Shown in pieces: positions 52,701 through 64,000 of a stretch of DNA of 64,000 nucleotides (position 1 is the first letter of the stretch; each line of letters starts with the position of its first letter). Origin of the DNA: Alligator mississippiensis (Eukaryota > Chordata > Crocodylia > Alligatoridae); assembly GCF_030867095.1 (NCBI RefSeq), contig NC_081833.1, positions 77,505,395 to 77,569,394 of the forward strand, written 5' to 3'. Under the pieces are notes generated by a model. It made no database searches, had not been told where the DNA came from, and saw only the letters and a program-made list of their open reading frames with translations. Both the position numbers and the translations under genes were made by a program.

Positions 52701-55700
52701 TGCCGGGGGGGGGGGAGGTGCTGACAAATGGGGCAAGGAGAGCTAGAGCATGGCCTGCACCAGAGGGGCTCAGGCTGCAGAAGAAAGGGGTGGCCCTCCA
52801 AACAGAGGGAGGATTCAGCAGTGCGTGCAGGGGGTGAGGAGGACAGGGAGGGGACCTGATGTATGCTCTGACAGTGCATGGCAGCTGTAAGCCCAGCATG
52901 ACTGGCCAGTGTCATCTGGTTGCTTTGTGTGGCTGCAGAACCCGCAAAGCACCTGGGGCATATGAGCACATCCGGCTCAATGTACTGAGTTAAACAAGTA
53001 TCACTTGTTATCTTCAAATTATCAGAAATAGCCACAAGTGCCTGCATCCTGGGGCCTGCTGTTCTTGAACTCCTTACATGACTAAAATAGCTTTGCAGGT
53101 AAAGCCCCTATGGAGATGTGGTGGATGCGGAGAGTGGCTGGCAGTCATCTGGGGAATGTATTTCACAGGAAGGTTGTAACTGTCCCCACAGCGGCAGCCC
53201 AGAGCTAGACTGCGCTCCGAAAAGGCCCTGTGTGTTCAACTCCAAGTCATCTTTCACACCTGAATAATCCTAACTCCGCCCTGTGGAGACGTCTTGGGGG
53301 GCAGAAAGGAGAGAGGGGAGGTGTTAGGGACGGTTTGAGAGAACACGTCTGATGTAATATCTTGAAGATCAGGTTGATCTAATCTGGATCCGAAACACTA
53401 ACCTGCACCCATACCAGGTGAAGGCTGTTGCTGCCAGCAGATGTAAGGTGGTTTTAGGGCCCAGCCTATGGATTTCCAGACCTCACTGTGTCCAGATTTC
53501 TTTTACTGACTCCAGATTTCAGGCATGCACAGGCCTGCCTACGATGGGGGGTGCTGACATTCTGCAGTTGGTGATAACCACATCCCTCTGATGCTTCTCC
53601 CCTAAATGAGTGATGACTGCTATCGCAGAGCTCAGCTGCTAGCTTAGGGCCCCAGTGAGAGCACAGTGCAGGGCTTACCTGAACGTGGGTCGTGGATATG
53701 TCTGGGCTTTAGGAGGGCTCCTGGCAGCTGAAAGACATCTTCTCCAGTGCAGTGACAGCCAAGCGGAGAATGGTGGCCATGTTTCTGCTGGGAAGGAGGG
53801 GGCTGTGTGTCAGTAACAGCTTCTCAGGACCAGGGCCTGGGCAAATGCAAGGGTGCAGGTGTCCTGAGCAGGAGAGAGCAGGGGTCACAGCAGAGCCCGT
53901 CCAAGGCTGGCGTAGAGGGGTTTTCTGGTGTGCATGTGCTTAGCTCCTGGGAGAATGCGCTGCTGAGCCTGACCCCTCTATTCTTCTGGCTGCCAGGGGA
54001 ACAGGTCTTCGCAGGGCTGGAGGAACAAGCCCGCCAGGCCATGATGAAAACGGACTTTCCTGGGGCACTTGGGGACCCGCGGCCAGCTATCCACCAGCTG
54101 CAAGATCACGACTCCAGCAGTAGTGAGTTCTGCACAGTCTGGGCATGGGATGGGGTGGCTGGAGGGCGCAGCAGAGTGGTGCATGCGTGGTGATGACAGT
54201 CCACTGCCTCAGGCTGCTGCAGGGCCCTAGCGTAGCTCCTTTCTGTTCCAGGCGACAGCGATGAAGAGGAGACCACGCAGGATGAGGCCTCTTCCCACAC
54301 CTCTGAGGAGGACAGAGCAGTGGTTAAAGTGAAAAAGGAACTGGAGAACACAGAGCAGCCTGTAGCCAGGACCCAACATATGGCAGAGAATGAGGCAGGC
54401 GACTACCGCTCCTGCAGCGCATCCCGGCCCCTCCCCTGGGACAGGGGAGTTTGGTCATCCAGCCAGGTTGGGCTCAGGGTTCTTCCTGGCAGCATAACTG
54501 CTCACACCTGCTCCTCAGCCATAGCTGGTAGGAGGTAGGAAGGCAGTGCCAAGACTGGCTGTACAGAGCTGCCATGGAAGGGATGGTCCCTGTTGACACT
54601 CCCTGACCCTTTCCAAGGAGCTGGCAGGTGTCCCAGCTCCCCTCCCTCTGATCTGCTTCTGCTTCCCAAGCGCTGGGTTTATTTTGCTGGCCCTCCCAAG
54701 GCTCCGAGCACCTCCCATGGTCAGCAGTTGACAGAACTGGGCCCCATCATATTCCGGGGAGCTCGCTTTTTTCCCGTTGGCTCTGCAGCCTCTGTTGTAG
54801 GCTTGTTCTTCCTCCTGCTTGCACAGATTGGCACAGAGCGAGGCAGGGCCTGTTACTGGACACACCATGGACTGCATTGCAGTTGGTTCCAGTAGCAGGT
54901 GCCCGCGGAGGCCCTGGGGAGGGCTGAGCGGGGAGTCTTCCTGATCTGGCTTCTCCTTGTTTGTAGGCAACAGAGAATTTGAATGCAGACCCCATGCTGG
55001 GGCTGTCACAGTGCCCGCTTTGCCAGCTGGAGTGTGGCAGCAGAGAGCAGCTCATTGCTCACGTGTACCAGGTACAAAGCTTCTCTGTTGCAGGATCTCT
55101 GTGACCCTAAACCTCTTGCATCTCTAACTTCTGTAGAAGGGGCTCCTCCCTTCCCAGTGGCAAAGGGCAGTTGGGAGCCCTCTGTGGCCCTGTGCTTAGG
55201 CGCCACGCTGCCAGAGGGGTGCTGGGGTTACTCAGCTGATTGTGGCAGAAGGAGACTCTTAGCCCTATCTGAGACGTTCTCAAAGTTGACAGCAAATCTC
55301 CCAAACCACAATCCTGGCTGCAAGGATGAGCAGGTCCCTGGATAGAGTTCTGGAAATCAGTCTTCATCCAAGCTGCAGCTCAGAGCCCAGGGTGCCAACA
55401 TCACTGGCCTCAGCGCCAGCCCCAGCTCGGATCACCAACGCTGCTGACCCCAGCCCCAGTTGCAGCTCAGAGTCCAGGGTGCCAACGCTGCTGGCCCCAG
55501 CCCTAGCGCAGAGCACAACCAACACTGGCCCCAGCCCCAGCTCAGGGCACCAGCTGCCACTGGCCTCAGCCCCAGAACTTAGCAGTACTCAGGCAGAGCC
55601 ATGTCCTCCCAGTCCTGCAGGTTCTTGTTCCTCCCTCCTACCGATGAGAGACCAGTTCTCAGAGCACTCTGCCCTGCCCCACCCCACACTGGGTGCACTA

Positions 55701-57600
55701 CCCACAGCTGCAAGGGTTTGTGGAGCCAGTCATGATGCCGATCCCCAGACAGAATGGGCAGCATTAGGGCTGGCCCACCAGACGGTCCCCAGCTCTCTGG
55801 GTTGGTGAGCACAGCTCTGCACACTTCTGGCAGCTGCCTCTCTGCTAGGGCAGTCGACTTCCTGCCAAGGAGGTGCTCACCCACCCACAGCAATGGTGCT
55901 TCAGGAGCACCCACCCCACTACCTGACCAGGTGCTAAATGGTAGCTTAAAGGGCAGTGCTGAATACCACTTCCCACACTCAGGACTCGTGCAGGGCAGCA
56001 CAAGGAGGCAAGCTGAGGGCTAGACAAGGGCTGCCCCAAAGGATGCATGAGCACCTGCTGCGTGCAAGGCAGGCTCCGGGTCACTGAACGCCTGTGGTTG
56101 CTTTGCAGCACACAGCAGCTGTGGTCAGCGCCAAGAGCTACATGTGTCCTGTGTGCGGCAGAGCCCTCAGCTCCCCAGGATCCCTTGGGCGGCACCTGCT
56201 GATCCACTCCGAGGACCAGCTGTCCAACTGTGCCGTGTGTGGGGCTCGCTTCACCACCCACGCCACCTTCCACAGGTAGGGGCACCAGCCCTACCTTGGG
56301 CTGCCTCCCACAACACTTGCAGGAGCAAGTGCATCATGAATTACGACAGCACTGAGCTGGGGAAGGGCTGGCTCTGCTCCCCCAGGGACCCTGCTTCCCA
56401 CTGTCCCTGCCTATTGGTGGATGCGGATCCCAGGCTGATGGGACTCTACACCCAGTGCTGGTCCAAGAGGCTTCCCTTGCACAGTGAACACCAGCCTCGC
56501 TTCATGAGAACACGGGCCTCACTTCTGTAGGAGAGAAGCCAGTGCTGCGTCCTGTGCTCTAGAGAGCTGTGTCCCCGGTGCCAGCACAAGGGAGTCACAT
56601 TGGCTTGCGCTGCTCCCAGCCCTTTGTTGTTCAGTCTATGGGATCTTCCCAGCAGCTCACGGCCCAGCTCCGTTTGCCTCTCTGGTACTGCAAGGACTTG
56701 CAGGTAGAACCAGGAGGTGCCAGCTCAAGATGCATTTCCCCCTTCATTCCTTCTCTTCCCGCCCAGCATTAGCTCAGGGCTGCCATGACCCCTTGCCCAG
56801 ATGCTCCTAGTCCCTAGCCATGCAGAGGCAGGGAGGCTCCCCCCACAGCCCAGCTACTGTCACCACCCTCTGCACTGCCCCTTGTGCCTGATAGGGCTCC
56901 TGGCATCTGTGGCAGCGCCGTGACTGTGCTATTTGTGTTTTGCAGTGAGAAGCTGCCAGAGGTGCTTACTGCAGATCACCTCCCCACCCCCCGTGCTGAG
57001 GGCCCCTCTGGTGCTGAGGGCAAAGACACTGCCTTCCACGGCCCTGTGTACCCTGCAGGCGTCCTCCTCGTGTGCAACAACTGCGCGGCCTACCGCAAGC
57101 TGCTGGAGGCGCAGGCCCCAGGCGTGCGCAAGTGGGCACTGCGACGGCAGAACGAGCCCCTGGAGGTGCGGCTGCAGCGCCTGGAGCGGGAGCGCACAGC
57201 CAAGAAGAGCCGGCGCGACAATGAGACGCCGGAGGAGCGCGAGGTGCGGCGCATGCGTGATCGCGAGGCCAAGCGGCTGCAGCGCATGCAGGAGACAGAT
57301 GAGCAGCGGGCACGGCGCTTGCAGCGGGACCGCGAGGCCATGCGGCTGAAGCGTGCCAACGAGACCCCTGAGAAGCGGCAGGCGCGGCTCATCCGGGAGC
57401 GCGAGGCCAAGCGGCTCAAGCGGCGCCTGGAGAAGATGGACATGATGCTGCGGGCCCAGTTTGGCCAGGACTCCTCTGCCATGGCGGCCTTGGCTGCCGA
57501 GATGAACTTCTTCCAGCTGCCAGTGGGCAGCGTGGAGCTGGAGAGCCAGCTGCTGGGCAAGATGGCTTTTGAGGAGCAGAGCAACAGCACCTTGCACTGA
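46724..57600 (+). CDS. ZNF821: ZNF821, C2H2 zinc finger protein with STPR repeats
   Basis: A probable nuclear DNA-binding protein of poorly known function. Coding exons: 46724-46763, 53997-54122, 54252-54394, 54967-55071, 56109-56275, 56946-57600; 411 aa, human about 412. The N terminus is MSRRKQTTPNKVHWEQVFAG; an acidic Ser/Glu stretch follows. C2H2 fingers: CPLCQLECGSREQLIAHV near 119, CPVCGRALSSPGSLGRHLLI near 151, and a degenerate CAVCGARFTTHATF near 179. Residues about 271-360 are 23-residue STPR repeats (RRDNETPEEREVRRMRDREA and following), a basic helical DNA-binding unit first described in silkworm FMBP-1. The last exon carries the whole repeat block. The third coding exon ends at a GC dinucleotide instead of GT; using the GT at 54467 would add 24 residues in frame. 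The first coding intron is 7.2 kb. Identity is certain. Confidence 0.97.
49876..50405 (+). other. Candidate terminal exon with poly(A) signal
   Basis: A good acceptor, TTTCATTTCAG, ends at 49875. A frame stays open from 49827 to 50108 and would add about 77 residues after the splice, ending KAREPCWPFSQK. AATAAA lies at 50383-50388. It could be an alternative last exon of ZNF821 or of a non-coding transcript. The peptide resembles nothing I know. Confidence 0.25.
51421..51840 (-). CDS. Unidentified antisense ORF or terminal exon
   Basis: A 139-codon open frame in only moderately GC-rich sequence, antisense within the large ZNF821 intron. A strong acceptor, TGTGCTCCTTTCCTAG in the minus sense, sits in it at about 51737; the 105 residues after it look protein-like, including HIPEQLAQLQEAVTCGRLQK and LESRGQKRMPQGLVLEDVVE. 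I do not recognise the family. No canonical poly(A) signal was seen within 300 bases downstream. It may be the last exon of an unannotated gene, a gene relic, or chance. Confidence 0.3.
   Translation of the reverse strand: MAYSRVSTIGLVLHASQTASVPILLRRCACAPFLAHIPEQLAQLQEAVTCGRLQKAFRHARGTMEEKAELESWKLLAPRGTIAPSCFSQKGRSGCALYHERFLLELLESRGQKRMPQGLVLEDVVEGVLVVLATESSSA
55371..55585. repeat. ~87-bp tandem repeat in ZNF821 intron 4
   Basis: AGCTGCAGCTCAGAGCCCAG at 55371 returns as AGTTGCAGCTCAGAGTCCAG at 55458, a period of 87 bases; a partial third copy starts near 55535. It keeps a Pro/Ser/Ala-rich frame open by composition. Confidence 0.75.
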
Positions 57601-57820
57601 GGGCCACGCCAGGGACCACGCCCCTCTGTTGCACGGCGCCAGCACCTTGCTCTGGGCAGCTCCATGCCCCTGAGGGGCTCTGCATGGGGCCTGGCTGCCC
57701 CTCCCGGGCCCAGGGACTGGCTCTGCCCCTGCCCAAGGGAGCAGTATAGCACCAGCAGGTGTCTGCTTGGGCAGCACGGTTGGGCGTGGACTCTGGAGGC
57801 AGCCTGCGAACAGAGGGAAA

Positions 57821-57826
57821 AATAAA
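57821..57826 (+). terminator. ZNF821: ZNF821 poly(A) signal
   Basis: AATAAA, 220 bases after the stop codon, followed by TTAATTTTATGTACG and a T/G-rich stretch. Confidence 0.85.
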
Positions 57827-57849
57827 TTAATTTTATGTACGAGTCCCCT

Positions 57850-60800
57850 TCACTGCATGTTGCTTCCCTCTGGTGCTCAGGCCCCATCTGGGTACCAGGT
57901 CCTGGCTGCTGTGGTTGCTGACAGGCCATGTCCAGCCTTAGCTTTGGCTAGCTGGAGAGACCCCGGCATGGTTCTCAGGACCATGCAACTCCCACCCACC
58001 GGCAGGGGAAATGACTCACCTGCCGGGTCTCTAACAGGGGGCGATGAAGCCTGGAGAGCTGGGCTCCTCCACTGCTGCCGGCGCACTGCTGTGCGTGCAG
58101 CACTGCAGTGAGGGGAGACTCTTCCTGTTCAGGGGGCTTTAGAGCACAGAGGAACACGCAAACTGAGGAAGGGAGCAGCAGGAGAACCTTGTTCTGTCAG
58201 TACAGAACCTGGGGAAGGGCTTTGCGGGCAACGCAGGAGCTTCCTGGACGTGCCAAGGCCCTGCAGAAATGCTGGCCGGCAAATGGGGAAACAGGAGTGC
58301 AGCTGCTGGGTCAGGGGGAAGAGTACCAGCATCCTGCCCTGTTGGACCAGGCGCAGGCCCCAACAGCAGCTAGCCTCTCACCCTGATCCTGATGCCGCCC
58401 TGCGGTGACCACAAACACCCCAGGCTGCTCGGAGAAGGATGCTGCTCCCCACTCCCTGCCCTGGGATGGGTCCCCACGTGTTGGCGCGGGTGGGTGACCA
58501 GTTCTGGCCACAAGAGAAATATACTGGAGAGACATCAAAGAAAAGCAGCTGAGGACAAACAGATTTTCCACGCACACCCTGGTTACTGCGACCCAGAGGA
58601 GACCCTGCACGTGCCGGGACCACTGGAATGGTGCAGAGGAAAGAGGAAGAGTGGTTGTTTTTTAGGAGATGTTGGAGACAAACTCTCTGTGCCCTCCCCC
58701 TATGGCTAGGCTGGGATTTGAGGGTGCAGTGACAGATGTTATCTGGCACAGCCTAACAGCCCGCTATAGACAGGGTAACGTACCCTTTACCACGAGCTAC
58801 CCCAGAGAGGGGACATCTCAGCAGCTTCATGTCTCCTACCCAGTACTGACATGCTATGTGCCCTGCCTACCCCATGAAGGCATTTTGAAAAAAGCACCTT
58901 AGTGTGAACTGGCTCTTCGACAAGTCAGCTCAGTAGTCACCCAAGCTCTGGGCCACACCATGAAATCTGTCTCAATGCCCTGCCCTGGCTGTGTATGGCC
59001 AAAGTTAAACTAAACAAGTCTCCTGAATTCCTAGAATTTTCGCATGAGGCCACTTTGCTCTGAAGCATCCCCCGAAAGCGACAATCCATCATTCAGGCTG
59101 CAGAGCTGGAACTGGGGCAGAAAGAACAGGAGGAACATTCTTTCAGCATCCTTAGGCTGACGGCGCATGGTCTAAGGGACTCCCACTGCTTCCCTCTGAA
59201 AGGGTAGGATGAAGTTGTGCCCGTTCCCCAGCTGTGAAATAAGGTGCAGGTCAGGCCACAAATCTCAGGGCCCAGCACCTTGTACTGGCGTGTGTCCTTT
59301 CTCCTCCGGCATTTCATGCTAAATGTCAAATCTGGGATTTACTAAGCATACAGGATAGCAGCCTGACTGCAGGGACTTTTTACACCCATGCCTCCGACTC
59401 AGTGCTTGCCCTGCTGGAGGCGTGGGCTCTGTGAGCTGCCTTCACTCAGCAGCAGCTGCAGTCTCTTCTTTACTGGGTTTTAGAACCAAACCTCGATTCC
59501 TGTATGCACTACTACAGGATCTTCCTAATGGAGCAACCGCAGTTAAAACAAGCAGGTGAATCAGGTCCCTCTCCCAGAGCCAAGGCAGCTTTGTTTCCAA
59601 AAGAGCTTGTGCATTCCAATGCTGCCTGCTTGCCACATTCTTGAGTTTGCAGGTGAAAAGTTGGTGACAAGGTAAATACTCAGGAGAGCTCAGCTTCACA
59701 GCACAAGCTGGATCGTGTCAGTAAAGCAGGTTGTTCAGACCCATGTTTTAATACAGCCGAACACAAGAACGTACAAAGAATGTTGGCTGGACTTACAGGA
59801 AGCAGGACTTCAGCTTGGAAATCAGCAACTTCAAGGCAGCATGGGGAAGGCGGAGGATGAGCAGCCCAGGCAGACACTCAGAACAGTGTGGTGGCAAAAA
59901 GGATAAACTGATCGTAGTCAGAGCCTGTCGCTGCATACAGGGAAAGATCTTGATATCAGAGGGCTCGCCAACCTAGGGGGAAACAGTATTAAAGAGCATC
60001 AAATGCTGGGAGCTGAGGCTAGACAAGGTCAAACTAGAAGCAGGCACAAGGTAACAAGGGTGAGGAATGACTTACCAGGCAATGTGCTGGATTCTTCAGC
60101 GAGAGATAGCTTTCAAACAGATGACCTCTAAACTACATGCACTAGCTCAACCACAGCTACTGCTCCCAGAATCCCCATGGCTGGGTAAGAAGTTCCTTGG
60201 TCTGGTAGGCAGGTAGTCAGATGAGCTATCGTTATTGTGACGTGCTTTCTGGTTTCACAGTTCAAGGCTTGCAAAAATAAAAGCTTCACTTTGCCATCAA
60301 AGGGTTTATTAGAAGCTGAACTTTCTCACCAGTACCAACCTCCTTTACGCCCGTTTGCATTGTGCTTGGTGCCTACATACCACAGTAACAAGGCCTGTAA
60401 CAGCACGGAGGTTTTTGGATAGCGAAGAGCACCGAACCATCTGGCAGTAACAAGCACTGTCCTTGGGAGCTCCCAGCTGCTTGCACCCTGCTGCACTTGC
60501 CATCCTGCCACCTGCTGCCTTACCTTAACCAGAGAGGTGTCTCTCGCATTGCAGTGCCTCTCAGATCAGCCTTCCAGGAGGTCCTGCTCCTTCTCTGGCT
60601 CAGGGAAGGAAGGGGTCCTGCTTCTGGTGGGGGTCTCCCTTGGCTCCTGCTGCCTCCCAGCTGTCTTGCTCTGGCAGTCCCACTCCCTGCCAATCTCTGG
60701 CCTTTTCCAAATGCTGATCTGTGTTCTGACCCACGTGGCTGTCTAGCCTGTGTGGGTGCCACTGTACGTTAGGGCCAAGAGCACACGGTGATCCCTGCTG
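57850..60800. other. Region downstream of ZNF821
   Basis: Three kilobases without a supported exon. Open frames here are short and lack splice or family support. In mammals ATXN1L converges on ZNF821, so part of this may be transcribed from the minus strand. Confidence 0.5.
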
Positions 60801-60822
60801 CCCACAGCACCTCCAAGGACCC

Positions 60823-63800
60823 TTTTATTCCTCACTGTGGACAGGGGGGCTCGGGAAGAGGAGGTAGAGCTGCATGTAATGGCCTCCCACTTTTACCAAC
60901 AGACCCTTGCACTGACACAGGCGTTAGCCTCACAATTACCTGCACAAGCCCAGGGAGCCACCCCACATGCCCGCAGGAGCATGAGTGCCCACAGGAGCAT
61001 GGGTACCAAGGACACAAGAAATCGCCACCACCAAAGGAAAAGCTATTGGTTTATATATAGAGATATAGATATATACTGTGTTTACATAGCCAACAAGTTA
61101 AATGCAATATTCATAAGAGCATTAACAATAAAAATACAATCTGTGTGTAGCCAAGTACAGACTTAAAATGGTAAAACAGGAGAAAGGATCTCACCAAAAG
61201 TACAAATATACAGTACAAATTGATTTATTTAAAACAGTTACAAAAAAAAGCACAACAAAATAGAGATTATCCTCAGAAGTATTAATGCTTTGTTAAAGAT
61301 CAGGTAGGAAGAGGCAGGGGCACGGTGGAGGGGAGCACCTGACTAGTTCTAAGGCTTTAGATACAATGCAGTTGGTTACATGTTAATACAGCCATTACAT
61401 AACTGGGGTTATAGTTGAGGGATCAGTATGTATCTACACAGACCTCCTAGCCACGGGGCAGCCCAACCCACCTCCCTAGTGTGCACTTCCCTGCGTCTCC
61501 AGCCCGTGAACCTGTTGGTGCGGAGCTGGCCCCGACCGTAAGGTGCTGTGGGAGCGGGGAGCAGCCGGGCCGAGCTGGAGCAGGGTCCCGGGGCTCGTGC
61601 CCCCTCCTCCGTGCATGCCCCGGCAGTGGAGGGGCCCCACCCTCAGCATACTGGCTGCAGTACGCAGGCCAGGACCACAGAGCAGGGGGCTGGGAGACAT
61701 CGCAGCAGCTGCCTCTGCAAGCACAGGCAGCCCTGAGATGGCAGCAGCTGCGCGGGGCACTGGGGAAGGCACGTGCTGCTGTGGCCCTGGGAGCGCCGTG
61801 GCCAGGATGCTCCTATTCCAGGCGGGGTGTTAGTTCTCTACTGGGGAAAGAACACTCAGTGTGAAAGTGCATTGTACGCGCTCCCCGCCGGGAAGGGTGG
61901 CAGGCGCCCAGCGGCACCCCCTTCCCAGCCAGGGCTTCCTCTGCATAGTCGGGTAGTGATGAGAGCTCTGCCGCTTGGACCTTGCCCTGTGCTCAGTGAC
62001 GGGCCTGCATGCCCTAGGAGCAGGCCTGGCCCCAGTGGGGAAAGGACCATGGAATGTCTTGGGAGAAGGGAAGGAGGGCGGCAGACCCCGTTATTGCAGA
62101 CTGCGGAGCTTCCACTGCCTCCCCACGCGCCGGGCAGAAGAGACCAGCCAGGGGCTGGGCATGAGCTGCCAGCTGCCCCTTCCCTCCGTAGTGTAACAGC
62201 AGGAAAAACACTTATTGCTCTGGGAAGCTCAGCATGCCAGTGCCATGGACAAGCTGCGGCCAGCCCATTCGACAGCCTCTCCCTTGCTACCTCAGACTCC
62301 TGCCCTCCGCACACCACACCCAGCTCCCTCTCTCAGAAAGGTGACACGGATGCCTTGCAGCCTGGCCTGAGCCACGGAGAGGAGATCCCACTGCTTGCCA
62401 GGCCTCAGCGTCCTTCCTGCTCGGGGCCCTGGTGCTGATGCCATGCACGGGTGGCAGCTGGAACCCACCTTCTGGCTACGGGCCTTGGCTGGGGGAGCAG
62501 AGCAGCAGCGAGAAGGGTCACGTCCACTACAGCTTCCTGCAGCTAGTTCTAAGCAGCGCCTCCCCCTAGGCACGGGCAGGCAGCGGGCCACGATGGCAAG
62601 GGGCAACTGCACCCACTAGCAGCTGGAAGTGCAGAGGCCACCACCCCCTCTGTCCAGAGCCCTGCCCTGTGAGCAGGGGGCACCAAGCAGAGGAGACAGG
62701 GGCCAACATCCAACACCAAGGCCCTCACACTACCAGTGTGGGGGGTAGAGGCATTTTGAGCTCAGAGGCCCTCAGAGGGGTCACCTCTGTGCACAATCAG
62801 TCCCTGTGCTCACACCTTGCACACAACCACAAGTCTCTGTCCATACCACTACAGCCATGCCATGGTTACATTCTCCCTTGCTTAGTCCCCTGCCTTAGAC
62901 TGCCGGAAGCCACAGGCCAACTGCCTACCTGTGACACAGCAGGCCTACAAGCTGCAAGCAGAACAGGAGGGACAATGTTTAGGCACAAGCTGGGCACCTG
63001 GACCAAATGGTGCAGTACAGGGCAGGCGGCTACCTCTTTGCTGCTGCTGCCCAGGGGACAGGAAGCTCAGGCAAGGTCACTGAGGCTTTAGACCATGGGA
63101 TTACAAGGACGGGTGGCCTGACCTGGGAAGCTGCAGAGTCAGCACCTGTGCCTGGGCAAGGCCACAGGCATGAAGGCTTGCGATACTCTCCTGATTTTAG
63201 GACCAATACGGCAGGGAATGTGACTGCTCGCCTGGGGAGAGGCGGGTGCTGATACTTTGGAAACAACAGAAACCGTGTCCAGGAGTGTTTTGGGGCCCTA
63301 GGGCTGGAGGCAGGAGACAGGCATGTGGGAGGGGACATGCTCTGGGCACTGGGCTCCCGTGTACTGTAGAAGCACCAGGGCCAGCTCAGTCTGAGGCACA
63401 TCAAGGGGGATTTGAGTGAATATTAACAAGCTCCCAGGAACAGCTGCAACCAGTGTTGCAAAACAACATGGGACAGATCAGAGGTTCAGGGGGTGCTGAG
63501 CGCCCTGCCCAGGCAGGGTGGTGCCTCCAAGCAGGAGACAAGCCCAGGGTTGAAAACAACAGAGTGGTAACAGAACTAGGGTGAGAGCAGCAGAATCCCA
63601 GCAAGGGGATCAGGGCATGTGCCCTCCAAGAGACACCCACCCTCAGCAGCAGGATCTGGACACAGCTGACAACCTGAACACCACACAATGTCTACTCCTG
63701 CACAGACAATGCCTGGGTCTTGTCCTTTCTTGACCCCTACACCCATGCCATCCGAGGCAGCTCCATGCAAGGCTGCCGGCATGACTGAGTGCTGCCCGTA

Positions 63801-64000
63801 CAGCGTTATCCCTGAATGATGCCTCAGCTTCAGCCCATGTCCACCTTCCCCATGACTGGTCTCCATTCTGTGGGGTGGCTCGGCACTGGCACCCAGGGAA
63901 GAAGCCCCAGCACAGCCGGCACAAAGACACCTATGACATGGCCCAAGGGGTGGCAACGCTACTCTGAACACTCCTGAATGACTGGTGGCAGTGAATGCCT
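60823..64000 (-). other. Possible ATXN1L 3' UTR (minus strand)
   Basis: The expected neighbour beyond ZNF821 is ATXN1L in the opposite orientation, a gene with a long 3' UTR. Minus-sense AATAAA signals occur at 60823-60828 and 61224-61229. The stretch 61030-61420 is AT-rich with TATATAGAGATATAGATATA-type sequence, typical of a 3' UTR end. No AXH domain or other ATXN1L coding sequence lies within the window. The assignment is by synteny only. Confidence 0.3.

Larger units (their letters stand above)
46764..53996 (+). other. ZNF821 large intron
   Basis: This 7.2-kb intron begins in the CpG island and becomes AT-richer after 48800. It holds two candidate transcript pieces: a + strand acceptor-to-poly(A) block at 49876-50405, and an antisense open frame at 51421-51840. 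Otherwise I see no RNA gene, clear transposon or known exon. Confidence 0.6.

Noticed and set aside
55326-55808. 160-codon Pro/Ser-rich + strand frame in ZNF821 intron 4
   Set aside because: It coincides with the 87-bp tandem repeat and lies in an intron whose flanking exons splice in phase without it.
57416-57929. Arg/Ser-rich antisense frames over the ZNF821 last exon
   Set aside because: They are the complement of the STPR repeat codons, and the sense protein is strongly conserved.

Overview
This is a gene-dense, GC-rich vertebrate window carrying a conserved syntenic block that mammals have at human 16q22. In window order it holds a PMFBP1-like gene tail (+), DHX38 (-), a haptoglobin gene HP (-), DHODH (-), PKD1L3 (+), IST1 (-), ZNF821 (+), and a possible ATXN1L 3' UTR (-). 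Every orientation is the exact mirror of the mammalian order as I recall it. All introns were inferred by eye from GT/AG sites, reading-frame continuity and remembered family sequences. For all six full-length genes the exon lengths add to a whole number of codons.

Organism: the repeats are CR1 LINEs, two old antisense copies in DHX38 introns and one young sense copy in IST1 intron 1 that ends in short TCTATGAA repeats. CR1 dominance, very short introns and high GC point to a sauropsid. A haptoglobin gene, which is missing in chicken, argues against a galliform bird. A crocodilian is my first guess and a turtle the alternative; this is inference.

Layout: 1-2330 holds the last exons of a coiled-coil protein, probably PMFBP1. 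2928-14433 is DHX38/PRP16 in 26 exons, encoding 1267 aa. 14435-14830 is its GC-rich promoter with an NRF1-type site and a degenerate ~80-bp repeat. 14990-15570 is a C/G-rich minisatellite lying between the DHX38 promoter and the HP 3' end. 15611-17222 is HP, three exons and 307 aa, apparently without the CCP (sushi) domain. 18835-22593 is DHODH, nine exons and 388 aa. 23713-32370 is PKD1L3, 28 exons and 1752 aa, with an extremely GC-rich second half. 33285-45590 is IST1, with nine coding exons encoding 361 aa. 45590-46300 is a bidirectional CpG-island promoter shared with ZNF821 (46290-57840, 411 aa). 57850-64000 has no recognisable coding exon; an AT-rich stretch near 61.0-61.4 kb may be the 3' end of ATXN1L.

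The genes are not one pathway. They are a housekeeping cluster (spliceosomal ATPase, pyrimidine synthesis enzyme, ESCRT-III protein, zinc-finger factor) with tissue-specific genes between them (haemoglobin scavenger, polycystin-family sour-taste or acid-sensing channel subunit, a probable sperm coiled-coil protein). The most interesting departures from the textbook genes are in HP: no CCP exon, a tandem glycosylation/cysteine insertion, and a shortened loop at the place mammals use for CD163. Others are the PKD1L3 stop codon inside its poly(A) signal, a probable GC-AG intron in ZNF821, a near-perfect 50-bp palindrome in IST1, and an unexplained antisense ORF in ZNF821 intron 1.
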